The notes under the pieces were generated by a model, which was not told the DNA's origin, ran no database searches, and saw only the letters and a list, made by a program, of their open reading frames with translations. Shown piece by piece: positions 21,690 to 33,311 of a stretch of DNA of 64,000 bases (its first letter is position 1; every line of letters begins with the position of its first letter). The position numbers and the translations under genes are program-made. The DNA lies in NCBI GenBank assembly GCA_036674765.1, contig JARVKI010000019.1:434001-498000 (forward strand), in the 5' to 3' direction. The DNA is from Seiridium cupressi. Taxonomy: Eukaryota; Ascomycota; Sordariomycetes; Amphisphaeriales; Sporocadaceae.

Positions 21690-24146
21690 TTAGAAAATAT
21701 CTTGAATGGAGTCGTCTGTGAGAAGATCGTTAAATCTGCCATCGAACAGGGCCCCCTTGGCGGAGCCCAACTCTGAAGGATCAAAATCTGGCTCGAAACC
21801 GTTTTCCCATAGGGGAAAAGCCTCCGCAGTCGAAGCGTCAATATCTTTGCTCTATAGAATGGGTCAGCAGACCATTCGAATACCATCCTTCAAATTTTCA
21901 AGGCGTATCCTTACAAGCCCGTGAATTATATCATTGCCGAAGTCTTCAGGTAGTGAATAGATTTCCTGGGCTAATAGCGGAGGTTGCGGTGGTGCGTCTG
22001 GGTGGCTCTGATAGTGGTCGATCGATATCGACGCAATCGCCTCCAGATTACTCAGCACACTCATCATTTGATCTAGTTGATCGTCTTGTTTCGAGTGAGT
22101 GAGCTCTGCCAACAGCTTCGTTCCGTCCTGGGCCAACTTCAGATCTTGCCTTGCCAGTTCGTTTGTGGGGTAGTATTGGCAATTCGCCAAGAGTATGATG
22201 ATGCCTGAGAAGTAAGCTCCCATATTGAGCCTCCATAATGTCAACAATGAGCCGATTCATAGGGTAGGCCAGGACTCACCAAAAGGTACACGTATTTTGT
22301 GGCCCAGAAAGGGATAGCCGGATGCTTCCTCGAGCAGCAGACATGCATCTTACCCAGGCTGACGGTATCGGTGGTTGCATATGACGCACTACATTGCATC
22401 GTGGTTAGCGATGATACTGAGAGGTGATCGTTACACGTTCTGAGATGACTCTCAAGCACGCTTGTAGTTTAGAGACGAGCAAGTGGGGACAATAAGGGAC
22501 GCAAGAAATTGCTCACTACAGATATCCGTGTTATTGTCCAGATTTGCAAGTACCGTTTGACCATAGACTCCGATAGCTTTCATCCATCCGGAATCAAGAG
22601 AATATAGACCATGCAAAAGAACGAGGGTCAGAAGATAGAGGTGTTGCAAAATAGTCATATGGGCGATTGGCACTCGGGTAAGTGATTGGGCCATATGTTC
22701 AACCTGCAGAGGCGTCGGGATTGTTCGATGCCACTTGTCTAGCAGCATGTCGAGCTGTGTCACATGTTTTTGCCGATCCTCTGGGGTCAGCCTCTTTGAC
22801 CGTACGTTGTACAATGTATCAAAGATTCTGCCCTGGAGATGCGCCAGCTGTACTCTTGCGCGGAAATAGTTGAACCTTGATAAGCCATCCTCACTAACGA
22901 GCACGCCATCACCGTCTACTGCTGGCAGATCTATATCGACATCATCGTCACGTAGGATAGACGGCACTTTGTTGCGCGAGCTTAGGTACTGGCCAAAACA
23001 TTAGCTCAACACTGGTCAAAGACAGGTGTTTACCCACTTTCTCTAGAAGGTAGCATATCCAGAACACATTGTCTCTTTGCCGGGTCTCGTTTGGAGAGAA
23101 ATGGATATGTGATGACCGGGTGTACAACTGTAGTTGATGGACTCGTAGAACAGCCGTGCCTATAAGCATATGTGCACGCCTACTGTCTGGGTTTGTTTGG
23201 TATAAAATGACCAAAGCGAGGATACCCTGGATCCCGAGAGTATCCTCATCGTGCATTGTGAAGTCATCAAGGCAGCTTTGGGCTCTAGATATATACTCCT
23301 GGTTTCTTCCCTCGGAGAATTCACGCCGTACTGTTTACCCTTGAACTTTAGCGCTCTCCTCTTAAAGTAGCCTTGGCATTACTTACCACGATCTGTTTCA
23401 ATAAGTAACATTTTTGACCCTAATGCAAGTACGCAATTGATGATGCCCCAGCTAATTTTCGACCGTCTTGGTGCCTCTCGATAGAAGTTGTGCAGCAGTG
23501 TCATAAATGAAGCTTGATGGAATAAGGGCATGACGCTGTTAAAGTCCCGGAAATACGCATAGACTATTGGTAGAACCTCGTGCAACGGTGGGATGATCTC
23601 ATCGCTTGAATCGGTACTGCTTGATGGCGTCAAAACTCCTGAACTACCAACGCCAATTCTCAGTAGGTTTCGAGAGCTCTTTTCGATTGTCGGCGGCTGA
23701 GTCTGCGGAACAGGCGGTAATGATGCAGAAGTTGAGGGATCATACGAGCCGAGCTTCGACTCAATTCTCGCTAGACGAGACTCAAGGCTTTCTAGATTTG
23801 GACTGAAAGTTGCCTTAGCAACTCCCTTCCTGACATGGTTTCATCACTTACTGGCTTTGCTGTGGCAGAGAAACTGCGGGCTTTTGCTTCGGAGGTACAT
23901 TCCTCCGTCGAAACACTGTCGTGGTACATTTTACCTTATATAGCTGACAATTCGAGCAGACTGGGACGGCCAAGTCACATTTGATCTTTTTGGAGTAACA
24001 TGTGTCACCTACATCGTCAGCGGCGACCCGAACCAAAATTCTCCCAAGTGAATATTACTTACATGCCTAGCAGTCTGTCAGTTGTTGGAGTTCACGGATT
24101 GGAGATAAGAAGTGTGACATACCTTGCGACGGGAAGTAGTTTCCAT
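21690..24146 (-). CDS. Zn2Cys6 transcription factor with fungal-specific TF domain
   Basis: Nuclear DNA-binding regulator. The N-terminus spells RRKACDTCYSKKIKCD..VCSNCQLYKVKC, a complete binuclear zinc cluster. To read it, the first exons must be 24146-24123, a 4-nt exon 24066-24063 (GCAT) and 24008-23852. All junctions are GT..AG and the phases fit. A linker with a short coiled coil (LESRLARIESKL) follows, then the fungal_trans domain (EVLPIVYAYFRDFNSVMPLFH.. near 23,550; RQRDNVFWICYLLEK near 23,060). Further exons run to the stop at 21690-21692. Total is roughly 700 residues in about eight to ten exons; the later junctions were not all fixed. It lies next to IDO and the amidohydrolase and may control them. 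Confidence 0.85.
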
Positions 24147-25182
24147 TTCGATGCTTATGATCCGGCAAAGCACTGTGCGGTGCAGTCATGTAACTAGAGT
24201 GTAGAGTGCCCAAGAACTTGGGGCAGGCTCGTAGCGTTGAGGTCGTTCAACGTATCCCCAAATACATGAATGAAATCGAATCCGGCATTCGACTTACATT
24301 TGAGAAGAAGCCAGCGCAGCTGCAGCCGTGTTGGCGGCGGTTGAAGTGGCTCCATTACGGCTGACAAATGATCCCTGGGCCAAGTACATGTAGGTTAAGC
24401 GACTCTCGCGCCACAACCGACAACGGCTGCCTTACGCACTTTGTGTCTGTGCGTCTGACTGTAGCACTGCGCCAGTCGTGGACGGCATCGTTTTGTCTGC
24501 CTCGTTATTCGATCCGCCACAACTCTATTGGTTGTCCATCACAACTAGGATGCTCATTAGGAAGATGGTGCGCCTATGCAGAATACTCTGCTTGCACGGC
24601 CCCATGAAACAAACATGGAGACCGTCAAATCCAACGTAGCCGGTGTTGGTTGCTTATAAGACTATCCATGACTGCAGAAGCGTAGGGCATCTCTTCAATT
24701 GTACAGAGCCTCTCTGGCTATTGGGATGAAGTGAACGGGGTTGAGAGGGATGCGGAACGATCTGTTGGTATTGCAAAGTGATCGAGGTGTTGATATTGGA
24801 GACGATGGCGTGGAAACTAGGACTATCATCGTAAGTGATACTGGTGCTTCCGGTATAATTATCTCATGTGCAAAGGATTGTTATGCATTTTCGCACCGAG
24901 TTACGCCTACAGTGGTATCCTTCAAATCGCAACAGGGGCCGTTTGTGCTAACAGCTGATCACGCTAGAGCCAATGGATTACTGGAGGATTTTTGTCTTTC
25001 CATTTTACCAACTACCTCGAAACAGACACACGGTAGCTAATCTCGAAGTGGCTTGTCTATCAAATACGCAGCAATGCTCCCAGTGCTATGTCAAATATAA
25101 TAATGCATTGTCTTCCAACTCCGCAAGAAGCAAACAGTTGCCGTTTTGCCAGACGATACGAGACGACAATGGCCTCGCCGCA
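24147..25182. other. Intergenic region, no gene seen
   Basis: Promoter of the Zn2Cys6 gene and 3' flank of RTF1. Frames are short and lack domains. Confidence 0.6.
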
Positions 25183-27350
25183 TTAATCGATTTCAACGTC
25201 AATGTCGAGATCTAGCGATCCGATAATATCGTCGTCCATTAGCGGGCGGTGGATCTGCGGTATGCCTTTCTTGTCTGCACCCGCCGAATTCTGCTGTTGC
25301 AATTTGGCGATATGCGGCGGAACAGCCCCCAGCTTGGGCGTACCATTCGCAGGTGTTGAGGGGGCGCTGCCGTTGAGTGGTGTGCCCTTTCGCTCGCCCG
25401 TTGGCGGCCCACTCTCATCCCTCATGAACTTTGGCTGTGTGCGCAGTCGTCTGGACGTGTCGTCGCCGGCTTCCTCTCCACGAAGACGAACCTCTGCCTC
25501 TCGAGTCTTCGCTTTCTCCTTGAGTTGCGCCTTGCGGACGGCTTCAACGTTGCGACGTCTATTCTCCATGTTCAGCTGTGCAAGGCGGTCCTGCTGTGAT
25601 ACGCCCGCGCTGGACGCCTTCTTCGCCGGAGTCAGGCTGGTCTTCCAAGCTAGGCGTGACGTCTCCATAGAGTCGAGTTGGTCTTGTAACTCGGAAACCT
25701 TGTCATCGTCACCACGTGCCTTCGCCTCTTCAAGCGACTTTGCAAGACGCTCACGCTCTGATGGAGCAAATTTCTTGCGCAGGGCTCGTTCCCGCTGCAG
25801 CTTCTCATCCAGCTCGTGGTCAGTCCAAGAACGGTTACGGAGGTTGTTGATGTCATCGATCTTTGCAACCAGATTCGGCCGCTTGGGAAGAATGAGACTT
25901 TCGTGCTGCAGAGTTGCCTTGTAGCGGTTAAATTCGGCCTAGACATGCTGTTAGATACCATGAGATATTTATGCGACAGGAACTATCATACCTCGGTAAA
26001 CGGACTATCGGAACAAGCGATGAAAGGCCATTCTCGTTCTGCCTTGCCATGAGCAGCGACGACATATTGGTCCGTCACAAAAGCTTGCCCATTGGCTTTC
26101 TCCATCGCGTAAGGCTTGCCAGTCGTAAATCCTAGAACACATTAGTAACAACATCGCGACGTTGGTCTTCTTGAGCGAGCATACTCTTGATTACGGCCAT
26201 GCGGTACTGGTTCTGTCCATCCCCAGCTCTGGGGTCGGGCCCGATTGAAATGCGGGTAAAGCAGCCCGTGATGGCATCCTCGAATCCTGGAAAGAAACAG
26301 ATCTGGGCAAATCGACTTCGACCGAGTCTGACGCGTTCAATGTCTCGCAGATCCGAAAGAGGAATCTCCTTGACCTCAGGAGTGCGGGTTCTGGACCGGC
26401 GCCTCTGCGACTCGCCCCATTCCACATCGCTTTCAGCATCATCTCGGTCTGGGCTGTCGCGGGAAGTGTGTGTAGACTTCTTGTTACGCTCGCGGTCATC
26501 AGCCAGGCGACGCTGGCGCTCGCTTTTCTCGGCCCTTGCGCGCCGAAGCGACTCGATACCCGCGCTGGTCTCGCCAACTTTTGATCCTCCAATCTTTGTC
26601 CGTTGTCGCGAAGTCTTGCGCTGGTTATCCTCGAGCTCTGCGTCGTTTGCCTTGCGCTTCTTGTTGTCACCTGCGCTCACAAGCTGGCGCAGAAGGCGGT
26701 TCTGGCGTTGCCGTTCGATTTCTTGGGCCCGCTCAGCAAGAATAGACTCTCGCTCCACTTCGCGCATGCTCATGATGTCCTCCTTCTCCTGGGCGCTCTC
26801 GAACATTCCCTCGTAGGGATACTTGTCGTCATCGTCGACCACGCCGCCGTTGGCGTTTGGGGCAGGAGTGCCGGCTTCGGAATCACTCTCATCCATGGGC
26901 GCGGATTCTTGCGATGCTGCTGATTCGGCGTCTGAGCTGTATTTGAGAGGCATGGTCAGCGGTGCGGTTAGTCTGGGCGCTGAGGAGGAAAGTGCAGTTG
27001 GAGCTGAGATGTATGTGATGAAGAGTTGATAGAGGAGAACCGATGTTGGCGGCAGGGGGGAAGTGACTGATGTATACAGGCAGACGTGATTATTCGGGGG
27101 GCAACAAGGCGGCAACGCGCCACTTCGATAACCTCAGCACAAATTCCACTTACGCTTCACCCTCTTCCTCATCCGAGTCTCCTTGCCGCCTCTTCGTCTT
27201 CTTGGCCGATGAACCCTTCTTTGATTTTTGCCTAGATTCCGATTCCGAGTCGGATGCTGGCTGGCTCATATTTATCTCCTGCTCTGAAGCCTCATCCTCC
27301 GACTCGTCGCCGCCCACCAGCTCCAGGAAAGCATCATCAAGATCAGCCAT
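25183..27350 (-). CDS. rtf1: RNA polymerase-associated protein Rtf1 (Paf1 complex)
   Basis: Subunit or partner of the Paf1 elongation complex; needed for H2B ubiquitylation and linked histone methylation. Four exons (27350-27154, 26936-26185, 26131-25992, 25938-25183) give 614 residues. Order: acidic N-terminus (MADLDDAFLELVGGDESEDE), charged coiled coil with many Arg/Glu, the Plus-3 domain (PLSDLRDIERVRLGRSRFAQ.. through KPYAMEKANG, DQYVVAAHGKAEREWPFIACSDSPF), then a C-terminal basic coiled coil and an acidic end (DDDIIGSLDLDIDVEID). The Plus-3 motifs make the call firm. Exon 1 to exon 2 spans a 217-bp intron. Head to head with COQ7. Confidence 0.95.
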
Positions 27351-27964
27351 CTTGTTTTATTGCCAGTAATGTCTTCGATACTGGTGTGATATGGGTGTTA
27401 AATATGATATATGGTGTCGCGTCAATGCCAGATTCGAATGCGCGCTGGTTCGACTATACTATGGAATCGGCTGGCCTCGATGCAAGTAACGGATGGACGG
27501 GTCGAATCGAAATGTGACGGATGACTCGTGAAAAAGCGAGACCACTGTCGCGAGGTAAATTGGGAATCGGGGCGAAGGTAATAGAAAGGTGCAAGCGATG
27601 GTGGGGGTCTCACGCAACAATGAAGGAGAGAAGATTCTAAGTTTCTGAAATTCAACACCTCAGCCTCATCGGTCGTCGCGCGACTCTAATTCCCATTGGC
27701 TGCGACGGCTCAGTTTGATATCAGGGGCGCGCCGGAGCGGCGGTGATATTGTCCGTGTTTGCCCAAACCATCGAGCTCAAATGCAAACTAGCAGCTCTTA
27801 TCGCCTTATCGCTCTGGAGACCCCTGTCACTTGCATGCATCATCGACAGTTCGCAGTCCCGAATTTATGGGCTGATCCGGAGCTTCGGGACCTCTTTTTG
27901 GTGTTGAAGTGCTTCAGCTCTTTGATTCACCACTCTAAGATGCTCTTCGTTGTGCCACCGAATC
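27351..27964. other. Divergent promoter RTF1/COQ7
   Basis: 614 bp between the start codons of two housekeeping genes; no other gene is visible. Confidence 0.6.
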
Positions 27965-28775
27965 ATGTCTTCTTCTCGTAGCCTCTTGTGCCTGATGCGC
28001 AGTAACGGCCAATTGCCTATCCACGATTTCTTGGCTCCTGCTCTTTTCGCACCCCGCCGCCGTTGTCTTTCTACAACATCAAGTCGAAGCGCCACTCCAA
28101 GCCAAGATGCCTCTTCGAGTCCCAGCCCTCAAAAGCCTCGGCGCAAGCCCCTGACCAAGGAGCAGCGTGACTTTCTTTCGTCTGCTGTATGTTGTCGTCC
28201 CCCTTGGCCTGACCATGCTCGGCATGGACTAAACTTTACAGCTCCGAGTAAACCAAGCCGGCGAACTAGCCGCGACCCTCATCTACACCGCGCAGACCCC
28301 CCCATTAGTAAACGCGCATCCGCACCTGCGCCCCCTCATGTCACATATGTACGACCAAGAAGCCGGGCATCTCAAGACCTTCAATGATATGATCGCAAAG
28401 CACCGAGTCCGTCCAACGGCCCTTTACCCGGTTTGGAGCGTACTCGCAACGGGCCTTGGCTGGGGAACGGCAGTAATGGGGCGAGAGGCAGCCATGGCAT
28501 GTACCGAGGCAGTTGAGACCGAGATTGGTACACACTACAACGAGCAGATCAGGACGCTGCTGGAGATGTTCGAGCAATGGGAGACCGAAGGGTACGAGGT
28601 GGGCGAGGAGCTGCAAACTCTGGTGAAAACGCTACGCCGGATCAGGGATGAGGAACTAGAACATCTAGACCATGCGGTTCAACACGATGCGAAGAAAGCA
28701 GAGCCGCATTGGCTGTTGACGGGCGTTATCAGAGCAGGATGCCGCGGCGCTATTTGGGTGAGCGAGAAGATATGA
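27965..28775 (+). CDS. coq7: 5-demethoxyubiquinone hydroxylase, mitochondrial (COQ7)
   Basis: Di-iron hydroxylase for the penultimate step of ubiquinone synthesis, on the matrix side of the inner mitochondrial membrane. Two exons (27965-28186, 28242-28775) give 251 residues. The first about 50 residues are rich in Arg and Ser with RRRCLSTTSS, a mitochondrial presequence. The iron ligands are present: Glu in VNQAGELAAT, Glu and His in YDQEAGHLKTF, Glu in ETEIGTHYNEQI and Glu/His in DEELEHLDHAV. The start at ATG 27965 gives the full presequence. Confidence 0.96.
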
Positions 28776-29194
28776 TCAACAAAAAGTGGAGGCATGCATA
28801 AATATCTGTACAATGACCTTGTATCAATCACCAACTGCAACCAATGCAAGTTTCATACGCACTCCTCGTTAGTCTGTGAATCGAATTGGTGATATTTACA
28901 CTGCTTTCTGTCGCCTCGCATAGTGCTGGCGTCCTTCTCCATATTGGCGAGCGAATCGACAAACATTGTCCTTTTGGCTTGAATCTAGTGTACTGTCCTC
29001 TAGGCGTCTGTAGTGCTATTATCGCCCATGTTTTGGGCATTATTAGAGTCACTAGAAGCATGGAAGTTACGAGCGCGGACACGTTCATCCAAACTTTTTT
29101 TTTTTTTCTGGTAATGTATAAAATGAGTGGAACACTCTAGTATATCAAGGTTAAGCATCACTAAACTATCAAATAAGAAGAGCAGCCGGGACCG
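28776..29194. other. Intergenic, convergent 3' ends
   Basis: 419 bp between COQ7 and the SDR gene; a T-rich run lies at about 29095-29107. No gene is seen. Confidence 0.6.
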
Positions 29195-30251
29195 TCAAGC
29201 CTGGCCCTCTAAGCCCAACGCTTCCAAGGTGTACTTCCACAACTTCTCTTCTTTCGCTTCGTCAAAGGCGAAATCCTTGACACCCATGACCGTAGGAACG
29301 AGTGGTTCTGATTTGGCAGGCACGCAATTTTCAAGATAGACACCACCTTTACCCTCCCACTCCTCGCCCAGAGCCGCAATGAGCGTAGTCGCTGCTCCTT
29401 GTTCGGGACTCTTGAACCATTTCTGCAAGAACTCGCTACCAGCCATTATCTTCTCCACGATGGCGGCGGGCAAGTGGCGCGAGAGTCCCGTACTGATCCC
29501 GCCAGGCATCAGACTCAGGGCATGGATTCCCCGGGATCCATAAAGCCTGTCGACCTGGTTGGCCATGTAGATCTGAGCCAGCTTGCTCTGACCATAGGCT
29601 TCCTTGGGCCCGTAGGCTCCCTCCTTGGTCAAGTTGAGGTCGTCGAAATCAATCTCTCCGACGTGGTGACTGGCACTAGAAACTTGGACAAGGCGGGAGT
29701 TGAAGCCTGGAGTAGACGACTTCAACATCAAATCCTGCAAGAGCCAGAACAACAGAAAGTGGCCGAGGTAGTTGGTGGCCAAGTGCATCTCAAATCCATC
29801 GGCAGTAACTTCGCGCTTCGGGATGGACATGACGGCGGCGTTGCACACGAGCATGTTCAAGACGCCGCCGGATTTGGAGCGAAACTCCTCAGCAGCGGAT
29901 CGCACGGAGGCAAGCGAAGAGATGTCGCACTGGATAAGTTCAACTCTCCCAGACTCGAGGAAAGACTCGCATGCAGCTTGGCCCTTATCCAAGCTCCGGA
30001 CAAACATAAATACCCTCCCGCCCGTTGCTGCGAGAGCGCGACCTGTTTCCACGCCGAGACCCGAGGAACATCCAGTGACGAGAAACACCTGAGATGGACA
30101 TGTGAGTGTTTATATCAATAAGATATTGGGAGAGGCATACTTTTCCCTTCATATTTCCTTCTCTTCCTTCGTCCTTGACGATCTGTAAGGCCGTTGGTCG
30201 GGCATCCCCGGGGCCATTGGGCGTTTTGTGGGCATCTGCGTAACGAGACAT
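29195..30251 (-). CDS. Short-chain dehydrogenase/reductase (retinol dehydrogenase/WWOX-like)
   Basis: NAD(P)-dependent oxidoreductase of the classical SDR superfamily. Two exons (30251-30141, 30088-29195) give 334 residues. The cofactor motif TGCSSGLG is at about residue 42, NAAV at about 120, the catalytic Ser in VQVSSASHH, and the YxxxK signature in AYGQSKLAQ. A 37-residue N-terminal extension precedes the Rossmann fold. No signal peptide is seen. Substrate cannot be predicted; fungal relatives are mostly uncharacterised. Not obviously linked to the genes on either side. Confidence 0.9.
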
Positions 30252-31448
30252 AGCGAAGTGGCAAATGAAATGGTATATTTGATGAGTGTCCAGTAAAGCT
30301 TGTTGAGCTGATATGATGGCTGTAGGACTACCAATACTTGACGAGAAGAAGACATTATATACTTGAGGTGCGATGTGTTTTCTTCGCCCTGCAACTCAGT
30401 CTGCCCAAATTGAGGCTTCGGCCAGTCCAAAGGAGAATAATGTGAGGATTGTACGAAGCCATCGAAGATCATGCCAAGAAGGCCAATGAAACGACTCGTG
30501 GCATTCAAGTTGTATTGGTTAGGACCAGATAAGATGGAACACGGGCATCGGTGTTAGAAATCCGGTGAGGCTATACTGACCGATTTACAACCGGCGAGCC
30601 CGATTTGGCAGACCGGGTGGATCCTTAGGCGCCGCGTGTGTCAACGCCATCCTTGCAACTGTTATTTCTTACTGCGTTGGATTTAGACTCACTTGGTTAA
30701 AATGAACATTAATGCTTTTTATCCCTTTTCGCAACTCTTCGAATAGTCGCTCATTTCTCGTTCATTACGCAAGAAGCGGCGGTGATTATAAAGACCGCTC
30801 GTCGAGCTTCAACCCAAGTCTATTGCGTTCTTATGGTCAAGGGAAGTGGTGTCTTCCAATGGCACATAGGAGTATCTGTGGTAACACTTCCTGATAGAAT
30901 TCTAGCATCGATATCTACATGTTTGGCTGATTTAATAAAAATATTTACATTCACTTCAATGGCCATGACGGGATGGTTCGACAGTTTCGATAACTGCCTC
31001 TGCTACTGGGGACCAAACGGCAGCAAGCCTGAGGACTATATGAATAAGATTTGGTGAGAAATTAGGTATGATGATGCAGAGTGGGGACGCTGGCAGTGCC
31101 GAAACCATTCGCAGTTACGCTGGCATAATAATTATTTCGTTAGTTAGTTAGTTAGTTACCTAGACTGTTGTCGTCTTTTCCCCTTGTATACCTATTCGCT
31201 CAATGAAACATGAATAGCTCAAATCAGTCTGTTCAGCTCTATGTATTCATACCGTGGACTATGATGTTTATATACCATATCCTTTCTCGCAAATAATATG
31301 TATAGAGGACTGGTATTGTTGCTTGTGCTCGTGTGCCAAGGTATTCGTTGTTGTGTGTTCCTTCAAGTTAAGACTCTCTTGGACCGCTCCATAGTATCTG
31401 GGCGGATCGAAGTCATTGCTATGGACTGTACTAGAAAAATCTAGCTTC
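30252..31448. other. Intergenic region
   Basis: 1.2 kb holding the SDR promoter and the 3' flank of the MFS gene. It contains a (TTAG)n tract at about 31140-31158. No gene is supported. Confidence 0.5.
31140..31158 (+). repeat. (TTAG)n microsatellite
   Basis: Nearly five perfect copies of TTAG. Not the fungal telomere repeat (TTAGGG). Confidence 0.9.
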
Positions 31449-33311
31449 CTAATGGGCAAACCTGAAGTCAAGTCGCTTGCTGCCCTGATCCGTCGTGGTG
31501 CGAAGGTATTCGTCCTTCTCCTCGGTTGTTAAAGCGTCCCATTGCTTCTCCTTCTGCTTATTTCTCCATATGTAGAACCCCTTTATGGCGAAGACGTAGA
31601 CGATGTTGTACGCAGTGATCGCAATCAAAACTTTGTTGCCTCTTCGGTATAAAGGTGCGTCGTCGGTTCGATACATCTAAATCAGATGGTGGTCAGCTAC
31701 AAGTAGGGTGCAACAGCACTGGGAAGAGGAGTAAATTACTTACGTTGGAGGAAATGATATTGCTCGCTTGGACACACATGTTGTAGAAGGCACTCCCGAC
31801 TGTACGTGTGCGCACGGTTCCTGCATTCCTAGAAGTGACGGCGACGAGGATTGCATGAGTGTAAGGATTACCGATGATCAATGCACTCAAAGAGTACCAG
31901 GACCAAGGACTGGCACTCGCAGGAAGGAGCTCCAGAGCGATAATGAGAGGTAGCACCCATATTTGGGTAAGGAGCACAACCAGGAATCTGTTGTTGATCT
32001 TTTCCGAGCACCATGTCCAAAAGAGGAGCTGGACCAGGTAGAGTACGTATGCGGGAATGGTCAACAGATTCGTCTGGAAGGTATCAAAACCGAGAGATTT
32101 GAGGTTGAGCGTGAGGTAAGCCGTTGTAGGTGTGCTCGGAATAGACCAGGTAAGACCATAGAAGTAGACGGGCCACAAGTCGTAGTCCCTCATAGCCTCC
32201 CACAGAAGCTTGGGCGTCAGACCTTGACGGTTATGCATGCCACCCTATTGCCATTAGCAAGCTTGCCAAGCAGCTCATGTTCAGCAATGAACCAACCTTT
32301 CCAGGGTCGTCGCGCAGGACTCTGTTGACCATGATCTTCTCCTCCCGCTCAGAGAACAACCGTCCTTACCTCGGAACCTGCTTGCCGTCTGCGTTGGAGA
32401 CGGCGGCAAGTAAAACCATGATAGAATGCCGATGATGGCGGTCAATCCACCTTCGAGGACGAAGAGCCAGCGCCATCCGGCCCAGCCCGAGAGACCGCGC
32501 ATGTGGAGGATGCCATAGGCCAAAAATGCGGAGACGATGTTCGTCATGATGTAGGAGGACCAGAAGAAGGCCAATCGGACTGGAAGCTCCTTGCCTTTGT
32601 AGAAGTAAGAGAGGTAGAGGACCACATCCGGAATGAAGCCACCCTCAATGAGGCCCATGAGAGAACGTGTCGCGTAGAAGGAGGACTCGCCAGTCAGGCG
32701 GCCTTGACAGCAGGCTACAATACTCCATAAGACCATTTGGATGGGGATCCAGACATCGGGGCCAAGCTTTTTGCTGATCATCTGAGATGGCAACTCGGCG
32801 CAGAGACTGGATCAAGTCAGAAAGTTGGCCCATGGAAGACAACTTCAAAGGATCTCACAAGCTAATATAGAAAATGGTCTGACCATAGTTGTACTGATTG
32901 GTCGTCAATCCGAGATCGTTTAACATGTTATCAGACAACGCCTGGGCGATGTTGCCTCTGTCCAGTTGAAGAGCAAAGAACATGAGGCAGACCCATGAGC
33001 AGATCTTCCAATCAAGCTAGGTTCGACGTTAGCATCAAGTCGGCCTTCCAAATTCCGGTCTGACATAACACCTCTAGACTAGCGTGATAAAATACCTTTC
33101 TGATCAAGTGTCTTTCCTCTTGTTCCGACCACTGTACATTAGGGTCGTATCTGTGAGCTCCCTCGTACTTATTGATCGGTGAATAGTACTGGACATGTCC
33201 TCCTTGAGCATATGTATCCGTGTTTTCGGACCGCACCAAAGTCTCGACCGTGTTCAACGTCGATTCTTTCTTCTCTCCATCGGAAGAGAGGTCGTCTGGT
33301 TTTCTCGACAT
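31449..33311 (-). pseudogene. Dal5-family MFS transporter, broken by a one-base frameshift
   Basis: Anion:cation symporter branch of the MFS (allantoate, nicotinate and pantothenate permease relatives). Conserved parts are readable throughout: LDRGNIAQALSDNM, NQYNYGQTIFY, LGPDVWIPIQMVLWS, GLIEGGFIPDVVLYLSYFY and, in the second half, GNPYTHAILVAVTSRN and YRTDDAPLYRRGN. Introns are seen near 33,080-33,020, 32,870-32,820, 32,290-32,250 and 31,740-31,680. At about 32356-32357 the loop after GKDG changes frame: upstream reading runs into a stop at about 32281, while the conserved FSEREEKIMVNRVLRDDP continues one frame over. One base appears lost and no intron explains it. Either a young pseudogene or a sequencing error; every other exon looks intact. 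Confidence 0.82.

Noticed and set aside
25202..25924. 240-codon Ser/Arg-rich plus-strand ORF
   Set aside because: Antisense to the charged C-terminus of RTF1.
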